Source: JBDTSW01 sp963758845 (GTDB lineage Bacteria > Actinomycetota > Thermoleophilia > Solirubrobacterales > 70-9). From it: 64,000 nucleotides of DNA. A model generated the notes under the pieces. It saw only the letters and a list, made by a program, of their open reading frames with translations, had not been told where the DNA came from and did not search any database. Below, in pieces: positions 18,029 through 27,312 of the stretch (positions are counted from its first letter, which is position 1; each line of letters starts with the position of its first letter). A program made the translations under genes and the position numbers. The stretch spans positions 1,364,001-1,428,000 of the forward strand of contig CAVWWX010000002.1 in NCBI GenBank assembly GCA_963758845.1, in the 5' to 3' direction.

Positions 18029-18516
18029 CCTTTCGGCTCCGGCGGCTCCTCGCCGTCCCAGAGGTCGGTCGAGTCGCGCCGGAAGTAGACGTCGTGGATC
18101 CCGTCCCTGGTGGATCCTGGCGGTCGTCCGAACGCGCTGAGCTTCCCCGACTCGGGCCGGAGCACCACGTCGGGCGAGTTCATCTCGCTGACGATCAGGA
18201 TCCGCACCGGCTCGGCGCCGCGGTTGACCACCTGGTGCGCGCCGGCCTCGCCGACCGGGAAGGCCACGATCTCGCCCGGCTCGAGCACGCGCTCGCCCTC
18301 CGGCGTGCGCAACGCCGGGGCGCCGCTGACGACCATCAGCAGCTCCTCGTTCCCCAGGTGGTAGTGGAGCGGGAAGGCAGCCGAGCCCGGCGCCAGTTCG
18401 TACAGGCTGGCCCCGAGACGGTCCGCGCCGGCCTGCTCGCCCAGCTTGGCGCGCCGCGTGGCGAAGCCGGGGCGGTCGTTCTCCGAGTCGAAGTCCGGGT
18501 CGAAGAGGTTCGCCAC
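18025..18516 (-). CDS. Cupin-domain protein
   Basis: The 163-aa product has a single cupin barrel with motif 1 as LHYHLGNEELLMVVSG (metal-type His, His, Glu) and motif 2 around GAHQVVN. The C-terminal tail contains DVYFRRDSTDLWDGE. It may be a small isomerase, dioxygenase or sensor. GTG start at 18516 is chosen since the family-like region NLFDPDFDSE begins there. It lies between enoyl-CoA hydratase and 3-hydroxyacyl-CoA dehydrogenase genes. Confidence 0.7.
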   Translation of the reverse strand: MANLFDPDFDSENDRPGFATRRAKLGEQAGADRLGASLYELAPGSAAFPLHYHLGNEELLMVVSGAPALRTPEGERVLEPGEIVAFPVGEAGAHQVVNRGAEPVRILIVSEMNSPDVVLRPESGKLSAFGRPPGSTRDGIHDVYFRRDSTDLWDGEEPPEPKG

Positions 18517-18518
18517 AG

Positions 18519-19290
18519 CTAACGCCCCTGAAACTCCGGCCGCCGCTTCTCGAGGAAGGCCGTCGTGCCCTCCACCCGGTCCTCGCTGGCCATCGCCAGC
18601 TCGTACAGGCGGCGTTCGTATTCCAGGCCGGCCGCGAGCGCGGTCTCGTCGGCGGCGAGGACGGCCTGCTTTCCCAGTCGGGCGGCCAGCGGCGCCTGCT
18701 TCGCGACCCGGCCGGCGAGCGCCATCGCCTCGTCCAGCCAGTCCCGGTTCTTCGTGACGAGGTTGACGATGCCCAGCCGCTCGGCCTCGGCCGCGTCGAA
18801 GTGACGGCCGGTCAGCACCAGCTCCATCGCCCGCTGCTTGCCGATCACGCGCGCCAGACGCTGCGTGCCGCCACCGCCCGGGATGATCCCGAGGGTTATC
18901 TCGGGCTGGCCGAACGTCGCCGTCTCCGAGGCCACGATCAGGTCGCACAAGAGCGCCAGCTCGCAGCCGCCCCCGAGGGCCCAGCCCGAGACGGCCGCGA
19001 CCAGCGGCGTGCGACAGGAGGCGACGCGGCGCCAGAAGTCGGCGGCGGGGTGGAGGAGCGCCTCGTGGAACGGACGCTCGGCCAGCGAGCGCACGTCGGC
19101 GCCCGCGGCGAAGACCTCGTTGCTGCCCGCGATCACGATGCAGCGAACCGCCGGGTCGCGGTCGGCCGCCTCGAGCTCGCCGATCAGGTCGCTCCATCAA
19201 CTCGGGCGAGAGAGCGTTGCGGGCCTCCGGGCGGTTCAGCCGCAGCAGGGCGACGCCGTCGGCGACGGTCGTCAGGACCAGTTCGCCCAT
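18519..19290 (-). CDS. Enoyl-CoA hydratase/isomerase (one frameshift)
   Basis: This crotonase-family protein has LNRPEARNALSPELM at the start, the oxyanion-hole region AGADVRSLAERP, GWALGGGCELALLCD with the first catalytic Glu, and FGQPEITLGIIPGGGGTQRL with the second. The frame is broken at 19187-19188 and is restored by removing one of two identical bases, giving about 256 aa. It hydrates trans-2-enoyl-CoA in beta-oxidation. It follows an acyl-CoA dehydrogenase by 7 nt. Confidence 0.85.
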
Positions 19291-19297
19291 CCGGCCG

Positions 19298-20467
19298 CTA
19301 CTCGGCACGCACCGGGGTCATCGCGTTGATCCCGGTTGCGTCGCGGGCGATGATCAGCTTCTGGATCTGCGACGTCCCCTCGTACAGGGTGGTCACGCGG
19401 GCGTCGCGCAGGTAGCGCTCGACGGGATGGTCGTCGACGTATCCCGAGCCGCCGTGGACCTGGATCGCCAGGTTCGCGCACTCGACCGACGACTCGGTCG
19501 CGTACAGCTTGGCCACCGAGGTCTCGATCGTGCTGGGCTCGCCCGCGTCCTTCAGCTCCCCGGCGCGGCGGACCAAGAGCCGGGCGGCGTCGCGGCGCAC
19601 GATCATGTCGGCGATCATCTCCTGGACCAGCTGGAAGCTGGCGATCGGGACGCCGAACTGCTTGCGCTCGGTCGAGTAGGCGACCGAGGCATCCACGCAG
19701 CCCTGGCAGATCCCCACGCAGCCCGCGGCGACCGAGTAGCGGCCGGAATCGAGCGCCGACATGGCGATCTTGAACCCGTCGCCCACCTCGCCCATCAGAG
19801 CCTCGTCGCCGACCTCGACGCCGTCGAGGGCCAGCGAGGCGGTGTCCGAGGCGCGGAGGCCGAGCTTGCCGTGCACCTCCTGGGACGAGAAGCCCTCGGA
19901 CTCGGTCGGCACCAGAAAGCACGCCATCCCGCGGTGTCCCTGGCCGGGGTCGGTCTGGGCGAACACCAGCGCCACCTCGGCGACGTTGCCCAGCGAGATC
20001 CACATCTTCTGGCCGTTGATCCTCCAGCCGCCGTCGATCTTCTCGGCCCTGGTGCGGACCGAGGCGGCGTCCGAGCCGGTGTCGGGCTCGGTCAGCCCGA
20101 AGCACCCGAACGCCTCGCCCGAGCACAGGCGCGGCAGCCAGCGGCCCTTCTGCTCCTCGTTACCCCAGCGCTCGATCGAGCCGCAGACGAGCGAGGTCTG
20201 CACGGAGACCACGGTGCGCATCGCCGAGTCGCCCCGGCCGACCTCCTCGACGATCAGCCCGTAGCTCACGTAGTCCAGGCCGCGGCCGCCGTGCTCCTCG
20301 GCGACCGGCGCGCCCAGGTAGCCCATGTCCCCCAGGCGACGGGCCAGGTCGGCGTCGAAGGTCTCCGAGCGGTCGCTGTCGCGCGCACGCGGGACGACCT
20401 CGTTGTCGACGAAGTCGCGCGCGGTCTCGGCAATCAGCCGCTGCTCGTCGGAGAGTTGAAACGCCAA
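19298..20467 (-). CDS. Acyl-CoA dehydrogenase
   Basis: The 389-aa flavoprotein is of normal length: CFGLTEPDTGSDAAS and KMWISLGN flavin-binding regions, ERKQFG, and the catalytic base in LYEGTSQIQ near residue 370. It introduces the alpha-beta double bond in acyl-CoA substrates. The similarity is general for short/branched-chain or glutaryl-type members. TTG start at 20467. First gene of an acyl-CoA degradation cluster (ACAD, hydratase, cupin, 3-hydroxyacyl-CoA dehydrogenase). Confidence 0.92.
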   Translation of the reverse strand: MAFQLSDEQRLIAETARDFVDNEVVPRARDSDRSETFDADLARRLGDMGYLGAPVAEEHGGRGLDYVSYGLIVEEVGRGDSAMRTVVSVQTSLVCGSIERWGNEEQKGRWLPRLCSGEAFGCFGLTEPDTGSDAASVRTRAEKIDGGWRINGQKMWISLGNVAEVALVFAQTDPGQGHRGMACFLVPTESEGFSSQEVHGKLGLRASDTASLALDGVEVGDEALMGEVGDGFKIAMSALDSGRYSVAAGCVGICQGCVDASVAYSTERKQFGVPIASFQLVQEMIADMIVRRDAARLLVRRAGELKDAGEPSTIETSVAKLYATESSVECANLAIQVHGGSGYVDDHPVERYLRDARVTTLYEGTSQIQKLIIARDATGINAMTPVRAE

Positions 20468-20500
20468 GGCGGGGAGCCTAAGGCTCCGGCGCGCCGGGCG

Positions 20501-21286
20501 CTATCCGAGCGCGCGGGCGACGACGGCGTCGAATGCCTCGCGCGCCTTGGTGGTCCGCGGTCCGCCGGGCTCCAGCCGGTGGTCGTCGATCCGGGTGATC
20601 GGCTGGACCTCTCGCACGGTCGAGGCCAGGAAGGCCTCGGTCGCCACGCCCACGTCCTCGAGCGTGTACTCGCCCTCCTCGACCTCCAGCTCCTCGACGA
20701 TCCGCCGGCGGGTGATCGAGTCGAGGATGCCGGAGCCGAGGCCGGGGGTCTTCAGCGAGCCGCCGTCGCTGGCCCAGAAGATGGTGGAGGTGGGCGCCTC
20801 GAGGACGATGCCGTCGGGCCTGACCAGAAGCGCCTCGTCGGCTCCACGCGCCTGGCCCAGGCGGGTGGCCTGCATGTTGGCGCCGTAGGAGAGCGACTTG
20901 ACGCCGGTGAGGATGATCGTGGGGGAGTAGGCCACGGTGGCCAGCGTGACCGTGACGCCCTTGTCCGGAAGCGGCTCGGTGGCGGCGATTCGCCGGCCGC
21001 CTCGGGTGATGACCAGGCGTAGCTGCGCCTCGCCGTCGCCGAACTCCTCCAGGAGCGCCGCGATCTCGCGCTCCAGCGGCGCGCGCTCCACCGCCAGCTC
21101 GATCGCCTGGGCCGAGCGCTCGATGCGGTCCAGGTGCTCGTCCAGCGCGTAAGGCCGGCCGGCGTACAGGCGGATCACCTCGAAGACGCCGTCGCCGCGG
21201 TAAAAGCCGTCGTCGGCGAGCGGGATCGTCGCCTCCGCCGTGGGGGTGATCGCACCGTTGACGCTGGCCAGCTCGGGAACGCTCAT
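20501..21286 (-). CDS. Class IV PLP aminotransferase (branched-chain aminotransferase/aminodeoxychorismate lyase family)
   Basis: The 261-aa product is a fold-type IV PLP enzyme: GDGVFEVIRLYAGRPYALDEHLDR start, the PLP lysine in VKSLSYGANM near residue 135, LEAPTSTIFW, GILDSITRRR and TEAFLASTVREVQPI. It could be a branched-chain amino acid aminotransferase, a D-amino-acid aminotransferase or aminodeoxychorismate lyase; short length favours the last two. The adjacent acyl-CoA cluster would fit branched-chain amino acid degradation. Confidence 0.82.
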   Translation of the reverse strand: MSVPELASVNGAITPTAEATIPLADDGFYRGDGVFEVIRLYAGRPYALDEHLDRIERSAQAIELAVERAPLEREIAALLEEFGDGEAQLRLVITRGGRRIAATEPLPDKGVTVTLATVAYSPTIILTGVKSLSYGANMQATRLGQARGADEALLVRPDGIVLEAPTSTIFWASDGGSLKTPGLGSGILDSITRRRIVEELEVEEGEYTLEDVGVATEAFLASTVREVQPITRIDDHRLEPGGPRTTKAREAFDAVVARALG

Positions 21287-21389
21287 CGCCAGGCGAGGCT
21301 ATCCGAAGCCCATCGGGATGCCGCGCCCCGCCCACCGCGCCGGCGGAGCTCCCACAGCCGGGACGAGCGGCACGTTCTAAGGTGGACGC

Positions 21390-21732
21390 GTGGAATTCGT
21401 GCTCGTCTCGACGGGGATGATCGTGCTGGTCGTGGTGGTGCTGGTCCTGCTCGGCCGGGCGTATCCGGGCAGCGGCGCCGACCTGGTCGACTGGAAGCCC
21501 ACCCGCTCGTACGAGGACGAGGCGCGCCTGGAGGTCGACGACGTCCGCCAGATGATGGAGGCGCAGAACGCGATGCGCCGCCGCCGCGGGCGCCGCCGAG
21601 ATGACCTCGAACGACCTGGATCGCATGGTCGCCGAGGACGAGGACGTCCGTGCCAGGGCGCGGCCCGAGATGACGGGCCCCGAGCCCGAGCCCGAGTTGA
21701 GCGACGACGGCGAGGGCTCCCGCCCCGCCTGA
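21390..21732 (+). CDS. Small membrane protein with acidic tail (one frameshift)
   Basis: The N-terminal part is one membrane helix (about residues 4-22) followed by GRAYPGSGADLVDWKPTRSYEDEARLE. Removing one G of the GGG at 21588-21590 continues it into AAEMTSNDLDRMVAEDED and an acidic Pro/Glu tail ending GSRPA, about 113 aa in total. I recognise the layout as a small conserved actinobacterial membrane protein of unknown function. GTG start at 21390. Confidence 0.55.
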
Positions 21733-21753
21733 GACGGGTCGGGCCCCGAGGCG

Positions 21754-22248
21754 ATGGCGAGGGCGCTGATCGTCGGCTGCGGCTGCCGCGGGCGGTCGCT
21801 GGGCTCCGCGCTGGGCGAGCGCGGCTGGCAGGTGCGGGGGACGACGCGGTCAGAGGAGCGCCTGGCCGAGATCGGCGACGCCGGGATCGAGGGCGTCGTC
21901 GCCGACCCCGCGATGATCGGCTCGGTCTTCGACCGGATCGAGGGGGTGGCGATCGTCTACTGGCTGCTGGGCTCGCTTCGGGGGAACGCCGAGGCCCTCG
22001 CGGCGATCAACGGCGAGCGGCTCGAGACCCTGTTCGAGAAGCTGGTGGACACGCCCGTGCGCGGGCTGGTCTTCGAGGCGGCGGGAAGCACGCCCCCCGC
22101 ACACCTGGCCGAGGGGGCGCGGATCGCGCGCGCGGCGTCGGAGCGGTGGCGGATTCCGGTCGAGGTCGTGGACACGGACCCCGCCGAGCCGGATGCTTGG
22201 CGCGAGGCGATGCTCGTCGCGGGAGAGCGGGCGCTACTGCAGCGGTGA
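21754..22248 (+). CDS. Short Rossmann-fold protein
   Basis: The 164-aa product starts with a dinucleotide-binding motif variant (LIVGCGCRGRSLG), then GTTRSEERLAEI and VVADPAMIGSVFD, as in short NAD(P)-binding epimerase-like proteins that lack a catalytic C-terminal domain. There is no clear active site. Function unknown. Its 3' end overlaps the convergent membrane-protein gene by 15 bp. Confidence 0.65.
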   Translation: MARALIVGCGCRGRSLGSALGERGWQVRGTTRSEERLAEIGDAGIEGVVADPAMIGSVFDRIEGVAIVYWLLGSLRGNAEALAAINGERLETLFEKLVDTPVRGLVFEAAGSTPPAHLAEGARIARAASERWRIPVEVVDTDPAEPDAWREAMLVAGERALLQR

Positions 22249-22617
22249 GGGGGGCGTCTGCTCGGCCTGTGGGTCCGCCCACGGCGCCCTGGGCTCGATC
22301 TCCTCGGGCGGCTGGTCGAGCTTGCCGGCCAGGATGATGAAGCCGATGATGATCGCGGCCACGATCGCCAGCACGCCGCCGTAGGTCGTCGCCTGGCGAG
22401 CGAAGCTGGGCGCGTAGCTGCCGCCGATGACTTGGCGCCGCTTGTCCCGGCCCATCGCGTCCACGTCGGACTGCTCGTGCTTGGCCAGGCGCTCCTTGGG
22501 CGGTTCGCGCTCGATCGTCGTCTCGGGCCCGATCGAGGGCGCCGTGATGTCGGAGACGTCCTTTTCGTCGGACGACCCGTCCGCGGGCCCTTCCTGGCGC
22601 CGTTCCTCGTCTCCCAT
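22234..22617 (-). CDS. Hypothetical single-helix membrane protein
   Basis: The 127-aa product has a long charged N-terminus (Glu, Asp and Lys-rich, about residues 1-65), a conserved-looking GGSYAPSFARQATTYG stretch, one membrane helix (about 84-104) and a short Pro-rich outside tail. No known domain. ATG at 22617 is preferred over upstream codons as it begins the acidic region. Confidence 0.55.
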   Translation of the reverse strand: MGDEERRQEGPADGSSDEKDVSDITAPSIGPETTIEREPPKERLAKHEQSDVDAMGRDKRRQVIGGSYAPSFARQATTYGGVLAIVAAIIIGFIILAGKLDQPPEEIEPRAPWADPQAEQTPPSPLQ

Positions 22618-22663
22618 CGCACAAACCTTATGCCCGGTCGGGCGAGCTCGCAACCGGGAACCG

Positions 22664-23239
22664 TCAGGGTGGCTGCGGGGCGATCCGGTCCAGCAGCTCG
22701 CCCAGGATCCGGGCGGTGGCGCCCCAGATCAGGTGGTCGCCGATCAGGTATGTGGGCGTCCTGATCGGCAGCCCCATGCGCACCAGCCGGCGCATCGCGA
22801 ACACCTGCCGCAGCTCGGACACGCGGAAGCGAAGCACCGCCGCAACCTCGTCAGGGTTCGGCTGGAGCTCGGACGCGTCGGGGATGACGCCGACGAACGG
22901 GTGGACCTTGTAGCTGGTCACGAAGGTGCCGATCGGGGGAAGCGCGCCGACCAGTTCGACGTCACCGGGGTCGAGGCCGATCTCCTCGTTCGCCTCACGA
23001 AGCGCTGTCTGAAGCAGCTCCTCGTCGGGCGCGTCGCGCCGGCCGCCCGGGAACGAGATCTCGCCGGCGTGGCGGCGCAGGTCGTGGCGGCGCTCGGTGA
23101 AGACGATCTCCGGATCCGCCTCGGCGCCGAGCAGCGGCACGAGGACGGCCGCCTCGGTGCGCCCGTGGGCGTCCATCGTGGCCGCCTCGGCGGGGTCGAG
23201 CAGGGCGGCGCGCAGCTGGGCCAGGCGGTCCGCGCTCAC
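22664..23239 (-). CDS. Nudix hydrolase, CoA pyrophosphatase type
   Basis: The 191-aa product contains a full Nudix box starting GGRRDAPDEELLQTALREA and ending NEEIGL (G-x5-E-x7-R-E-x2-E-E-x-G). The upstream RHAGEISFPGG segment is typical of NudL-like coenzyme A diphosphatases. A C-terminal YLIGDHLIWGATARIL segment also matches that subfamily. GTG at 23239 is the best start; a longer frame upstream overlaps the OsmC gene and is not supported. Confidence 0.85.
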   Translation of the reverse strand: MSADRLAQLRAALLDPAEAATMDAHGRTEAAVLVPLLGAEADPEIVFTERRHDLRRHAGEISFPGGRRDAPDEELLQTALREANEEIGLDPGDVELVGALPPIGTFVTSYKVHPFVGVIPDASELQPNPDEVAAVLRFRVSELRQVFAMRRLVRMGLPIRTPTYLIGDHLIWGATARILGELLDRIAPQPP

Positions 23240-23256
23240 CGGCGCGCCCGGTCCAT

Positions 23257-23661
23257 CTACGCGCGCTCGATCCGGTCCTCGATCGTGACCGGTGTCTCGC
23301 TTGCCAGCGCCCGGTGGACCGGGCACTTGCCCGCGATCACGCGCAGGCGATCGAGCTGCTCGTCGTCTAGGTCGCACTCGACCCTCAGCGTCACCGTGAA
23401 CGAGCGCGACCCCGAGGTCGTCGACTCCATGTCCACGTCCACGACGACGTCGCCAAGCTCCCACTCCTTGCGGTTGGCGTACATCTCGATCGTCACCGCG
23501 GTGCACGAGGCCAACGCGGCCGCCATCAGGCGGGTGGGGGAGGGTCCCCGATCGGCGCCCCCGCGGTCGACGGGCTCGTCGACTACGAGGGAGTGGCCGT
23601 CGACCTCGACGTCGTGCGTGTAGCCCTCCCGCCGGCTGGCGGTGGCGCGGATCGCGGTCAA
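23257..23661 (-). CDS. OsmC/Ohr-family protein
   Basis: The 134-aa product has the peroxidatic Cys region ALASCTAVTIEMYA near residue 53 and the second Cys in GKCPVHR near 113, as in OsmC-type hydroperoxide reductases. Length is normal. The TTG start overlaps the stop of the adenosyltransferase gene (TTGA). It would protect against organic peroxides. Confidence 0.87.
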   Translation of the reverse strand: MTAIRATASRREGYTHDVEVDGHSLVVDEPVDRGGADRGPSPTRLMAAALASCTAVTIEMYANRKEWELGDVVVDVDMESTTSGSRSFTVTLRVECDLDDEQLDRLRVIAGKCPVHRALASETPVTIEDRIERA

Positions 23662-24239
23662 CCGCCGTCCTTCGAGGCGTCGCGCCCGGCGAACAGCTCG
23701 GGGTCGTCGACGTCCGCGAAGCGGGCCATCGCGTAGACGGCGTCGGACGCCCGGTTCAGGTAGCGCACCACCTCGGGCGAGATCTCCTCCTGGGCGGCCA
23801 GCGAGACCACGCGGCGCTCGGCCCGGCGGATCGCCGCCCTCCCGACGTCGAGCGCGGCCGAGAGGGGGCGGCCGCCGGGGATCACGAACTTGGGCGGCAG
23901 CTCAACCCGGTCCATGTAGCGGTCGATCATGCCGTCGAGCCCATCGACCATCGCGGATGTGATGCGCGAGACGCCGTCCTCCAGCCGATCCGCGGCCTCC
24001 GGCGCGGTCGCCAGCTCGGCGCCGGCGATGAACAGGTCGTTCTGGATGCGCAGGACGTCCGCTGCGACCTCCGCCTCGTCGGGCTCGCAGATCGAGCGGG
24101 CGGCGCCCAGGGCCGAGCCGGCCTCGTCGACCGATCCGTAGGCCTCGGTGCGGGCGCCCGACTTGACGACTCGCCCGCCGTACCACAGCGACGTGGTCCC
24201 GTCGTCGCCCTTCTTCGTGTAGATCCTGGGCCCGTTCAT
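23658..24239 (-). CDS. ATP:cob(I)alamin adenosyltransferase (PduO type)
   Basis: The 193-aa product has the PduO signature YTKKGDDGTTSL at the start, R-x-EAYGSVDEAGSALG, QNDLFIAGAELAT, FVIPGG and RRAERRVV. It makes adenosylcobalamin from cob(I)alamin and ATP. Start ATG at 24239 directly follows the stop of the DUF1015 gene, and its stop overlaps the OsmC start, so the three are co-transcribed. Its presence shows that this organism uses adenosylcobalamin enzymes. Confidence 0.92.
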   Translation of the reverse strand: MNGPRIYTKKGDDGTTSLWYGGRVVKSGARTEAYGSVDEAGSALGAARSICEPDEAEVAADVLRIQNDLFIAGAELATAPEAADRLEDGVSRITSAMVDGLDGMIDRYMDRVELPPKFVIPGGRPLSAALDVGRAAIRRAERRVVSLAAQEEISPEVVRYLNRASDAVYAMARFADVDDPELFAGRDASKDGG

Positions 24240-25496
24240 CTAGCGCAGAGGATTGAACACGATGCCGGTGGGGACCTTGGGGAAGAAGAAGGTGGACTTG
24301 GGGGGCATCGTCTCGCCGGCCTCCGCGACCGCGCGGACCTGCTCGACCGGCGTGGGACGCAGCAGGAACGCCACCTGGAAGTCGCCGTCGTCGTCGATCT
24401 TGGCGAGCGCCTCGGGGACGCTCTTGGCGTAGCCGAGGCCCCGCTTGGCCTCGACGTCCGCGGCCGTCATGCCGAGGGCTCGCTTCAGGATCAGCTCCTC
24501 GAGGATCGCGGCGTCCAGCCGGCGGTAGCCCTCCGAGCACTCGGCCAGCAGCTCGTCGATCAGGTCCGTGTCCTTCAGCCGCAGCCGGAAGGACCGGCGC
24601 AGGTGCGAGTCGATGTAGCCGAAGACGCCCACGCCCGTCTCGCCGGCGGGGTCGATCCGTGCCTCGTCCACCTCCTCGACCTCGAAGTGCTCGCGGATCG
24701 CCTGCGCCAGGACCTCGGGCCGGTCGGTGCCGGTGAAGCCACCCAGCAGCCGGTGATATCCGAACACGGTGAGGCCCGGGTCCTCGAGCGAGACCAGGCA
24801 CATCAGGGTGTAGTCGTGGGCGCCCTCGCCGCCGACCTCCTGCGCGTAGGCCCGGGCGGTCTCGTAGCGGTGGTGGCCGTCGGCGATCAGGAGCTCGGCG
24901 TCGGAGAGGCGGGAGGTGACGGCGGCGATCACCTCGGCGTCGCCCACGCGCCACACGCGGTTGGTGGTGCCGTCGTCGTCGGACGCCTCGCCCCAGGGCT
25001 CGCCCAGGGCGGGCTGGATCGCGCTCCAGACCTCACCGGGGTGGAGGCTGAAGATGGGGGAGAGGTTGTGACGCGTCGCCCGGGTCAGGTCCAGGCGGTC
25101 CTGCTTGGGCCCCGGCTGCGTGCGCTCATGCGGGCGCACCAGGCCCGGTCCGTACTCGGTCACGCGCACGCGCGCGAGGAACCCCCGGCGGGTATAGCGC
25201 TCGCCGTCGGGGCCCGTATAGACCTGCTCGAGCGCCCAGATCGCCGGCTCGGTGTCGTTGACCAGCACGCCGTCCGCGACCCACTCGGCCAGGGTCCGGG
25301 CCGCGCGGTCGTAGCGGTCGCCGCCGGCGGGGTCCTCGGGCAGGTCGAGCTGGACGGCGTTGTGCTCAGAGCGGTCCACCAGCGCCTCGCGCGCGGCGCC
25401 GTCGATCACGTCGTAGGGCGGAGCGAGGACGTCGCCAAGGGGGCCGGCCTTCGCGAGGTCGTAGTGGAGTGCTTGGAGCGGCTGGACCTCGGCCAT
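24240..25496 (-). CDS. DUF1015-family protein
   Basis: The 418-aa product begins with PLQALHYDLAKAG and LAPPYDVID and contains ADGHHRYETA near residue 205. This combination is diagnostic for DUF1015, a family sometimes annotated as SerC-like or HrmS-type and suspected to bind nucleotides or phosphorylate serine. There is no proven role here. It is first in a three-gene operon with pduO-type and osmC-type genes. Confidence 0.85.
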   Translation of the reverse strand: MAEVQPLQALHYDLAKAGPLGDVLAPPYDVIDGAAREALVDRSEHNAVQLDLPEDPAGGDRYDRAARTLAEWVADGVLVNDTEPAIWALEQVYTGPDGERYTRRGFLARVRVTEYGPGLVRPHERTQPGPKQDRLDLTRATRHNLSPIFSLHPGEVWSAIQPALGEPWGEASDDDGTTNRVWRVGDAEVIAAVTSRLSDAELLIADGHHRYETARAYAQEVGGEGAHDYTLMCLVSLEDPGLTVFGYHRLLGGFTGTDRPEVLAQAIREHFEVEEVDEARIDPAGETGVGVFGYIDSHLRRSFRLRLKDTDLIDELLAECSEGYRRLDAAILEELILKRALGMTAADVEAKRGLGYAKSVPEALAKIDDDGDFQVAFLLRPTPVEQVRAVAEAGETMPPKSTFFFPKVPTGIVFNPLR

Positions 25497-25637
25497 CGGC
25501 AGGCAAGGCTAGTCGCTCACACGGATTTCGCGGTCGTTGCGGGTTGTTGTGAGACAGGGTGGCCATCCACTGCCCTTGACCCCCTTCCACCGTGGATAGG
25601 CTCGCGCGCGCATCCGGCCCGTGACGAAGGGAGAAGC

Positions 25638-25992
25638 TTGAAGCTGGTCATCGGGATCGTCCGCCCCGAGAAGGCGAACGACGTGCTCGAGGCGCTCTAT
25701 CGCGCCGAGGTGAGAGGGGTATCCATCAGCCGCGTCCAGGGGCATGGCGGCGAGCTCGAGCGGGTGGAGACATACCGCGGCACCACCGTGAAGATGGGCC
25801 TCTCCGAGAAGGTTCGCTTCGAGGTCGCCGTCTCGGACACCTTCGTCCAGCCGGCGATCGACGCGCTCTGCGACGGCGGTCGCACGGGCGAGGTCGGCGA
25901 CGGCAAGGTGTTCGTGGTCGCCGCTGGAGCGGGCGGTGCGGATCCGCACCGGCGAGACCGACGAGGGCGCCGTCACGCCCGTGGGGGCCTGA
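25638..25992 (+). CDS. glnB: PII nitrogen regulatory protein (one frameshift)
   Basis: The product starts LKLVIGIVRPEKANDVLEAL and has VQGHGGELERV followed by TYRGTTVKMGLSEKV, then GEVGDGKVFVV, as in PII. Position 51, normally Tyr for uridylylation (YRGAEY), is Val here, so it is probably not uridylylated. Removing one C at 25921-25922 restores LERAVRIRTGETDEGAV at the end, about 117 aa. TTG at 25638 follows GGGAGAAG. It stands 3 nt before the amt gene, the classic glnK-amtB pair, and would gate that transporter. Confidence 0.87.
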
Positions 25993-25995
25993 GCC

Positions 25996-27312
25996 ATGGC
26001 CGACCTTTCGATCCTCGCCAAGGTCGACACCGGCGACACCGCCTGGACGATGATGGCGGGCGCGCTCGTCATGTTCATGACGATCGGCCTGGGCCTGTTC
26101 TACACGGGGCTGGTGCGCCCGAAGAACGGCCTCAACACGTTCATGATGTCGATCGCCGCCCTGGGCGTGGTGACGATCTCGTGGGCGCTCGTCGGCTACT
26201 CGCTGGCGTTCGGCGAGGGCAGCGGGTTCATCGGGAACTTCGACCACGCGTTCCTGAAGGACGTGGGGTTCGAGCCGCGCGAGGGCCAGACGGTCCCGCA
26301 CCTGATCTTCTTCATGTTCCAGGGGACGTTCTGCATCATCACGGCGGCCCTGGTCTCCGGCGCGGTGGTCGAGCGAATGCGGTTCCTGCCCTACCTGGGC
26401 TTCATCGCGATCTGGTCGATCGCCGTCTACCCGGTGATGGCGCACTGGGTCTTCGGCGGCGGCTTCCTCAGCGGCGGCGAGGGGGTGCTGTGGGCCAACG
26501 GCGGCACGCTGGACTTCGCCGGCGGCGTCCCGGTCGAGATGGGCTCGGGGTTCTCGGCGCTCGCGGCGGCGCTGATCGTCGGCGCGCGCAAGGACTACGG
26601 CCGGCTGGCGCTCTTGCCGCACAACACGATCTACGTGCTGCTGGGCGCCGGGATCCTCTGGTTCGGGTGGTTCGGCTTCAACGGGGGCAGCGGCATCGGC
26701 ACCAACAACGCCAGCGTGCTCGCGTTCGCCAACACCCTGCTCTGCCCCGCGTGCACGCTCGTCACCTGGTTCCTCCTCGACTACCTCAGGGGGCGCCGGA
26801 TCACGGCGGTGGGCGCGGCGACGGCGATCATCGTCGGCTGCGTCGGGATCACGCCCGCCGGCGCCTACATCAGCCCGGCGTGGGCGATGGTCCTCGGCGT
26901 CCTGGTCACGCTCCCCTGCTACGCGATGATCGTGTGGCGGCCGCGGACCAGGGTCGACGAGACGCTCGACGTGCTCGCCGCGCACGGAATCGCCGGGTTC
27001 ACCGGCATCCTCTTCATCGGGTTCGCCGCGCAGATCGCCTGGAACGACCTGGCCGACGGCCTCTTCTACGGCGAGACGGACCTGCTCGGCGACCAGATCC
27101 TGGCCGCGATCGTGGCGCCGCTGTACGCCTTCGGCGCGACCTTCCTGATCCTCACCGGGATCAAGGCCCTTGGAGGCCTGCGCGCGAGCGAGCAGGACGA
27201 GGCGATCGGGATGGACGTCGTCTCTCACGGCGAGGAGGCCTACGTCACCGGCGAGGGCGCGATCCTGGTCGCGCCGGAGGAGGACCGGCTGGTCGCCGAC
27301 CCGACCCGCTAG
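25996..27312 (+). CDS. amt: Ammonium transporter with Glu in the twin-His site
   Basis: The 438-aa Amt-family channel has eleven helices. Family marks are LGLFYTGLVRPKNGLNT near residue 35, FQGTFCIITAALVSGAVVER near 105, LDFAGGVPVEMGSG near 160 and DVLAAHGIAGFTG near 330. In the pore the first of the two conserved His (H168 in E. coli AmtB) is Glu (LDFAGG-x3-E), while the second (AAHG) is kept. This matches the Mep1/Mep3 type known from fungi. It conducts ammonium and probably methylammonium, and is paired with PII. Confidence 0.92.
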   Translation: MADLSILAKVDTGDTAWTMMAGALVMFMTIGLGLFYTGLVRPKNGLNTFMMSIAALGVVTISWALVGYSLAFGEGSGFIGNFDHAFLKDVGFEPREGQTVPHLIFFMFQGTFCIITAALVSGAVVERMRFLPYLGFIAIWSIAVYPVMAHWVFGGGFLSGGEGVLWANGGTLDFAGGVPVEMGSGFSALAAALIVGARKDYGRLALLPHNTIYVLLGAGILWFGWFGFNGGSGIGTNNASVLAFANTLLCPACTLVTWFLLDYLRGRRITAVGAATAIIVGCVGITPAGAYISPAWAMVLGVLVTLPCYAMIVWRPRTRVDETLDVLAAHGIAGFTGILFIGFAAQIAWNDLADGLFYGETDLLGDQILAAIVAPLYAFGATFLILTGIKALGGLRASEQDEAIGMDVVSHGEEAYVTGEGAILVAPEEDRLVADPTR

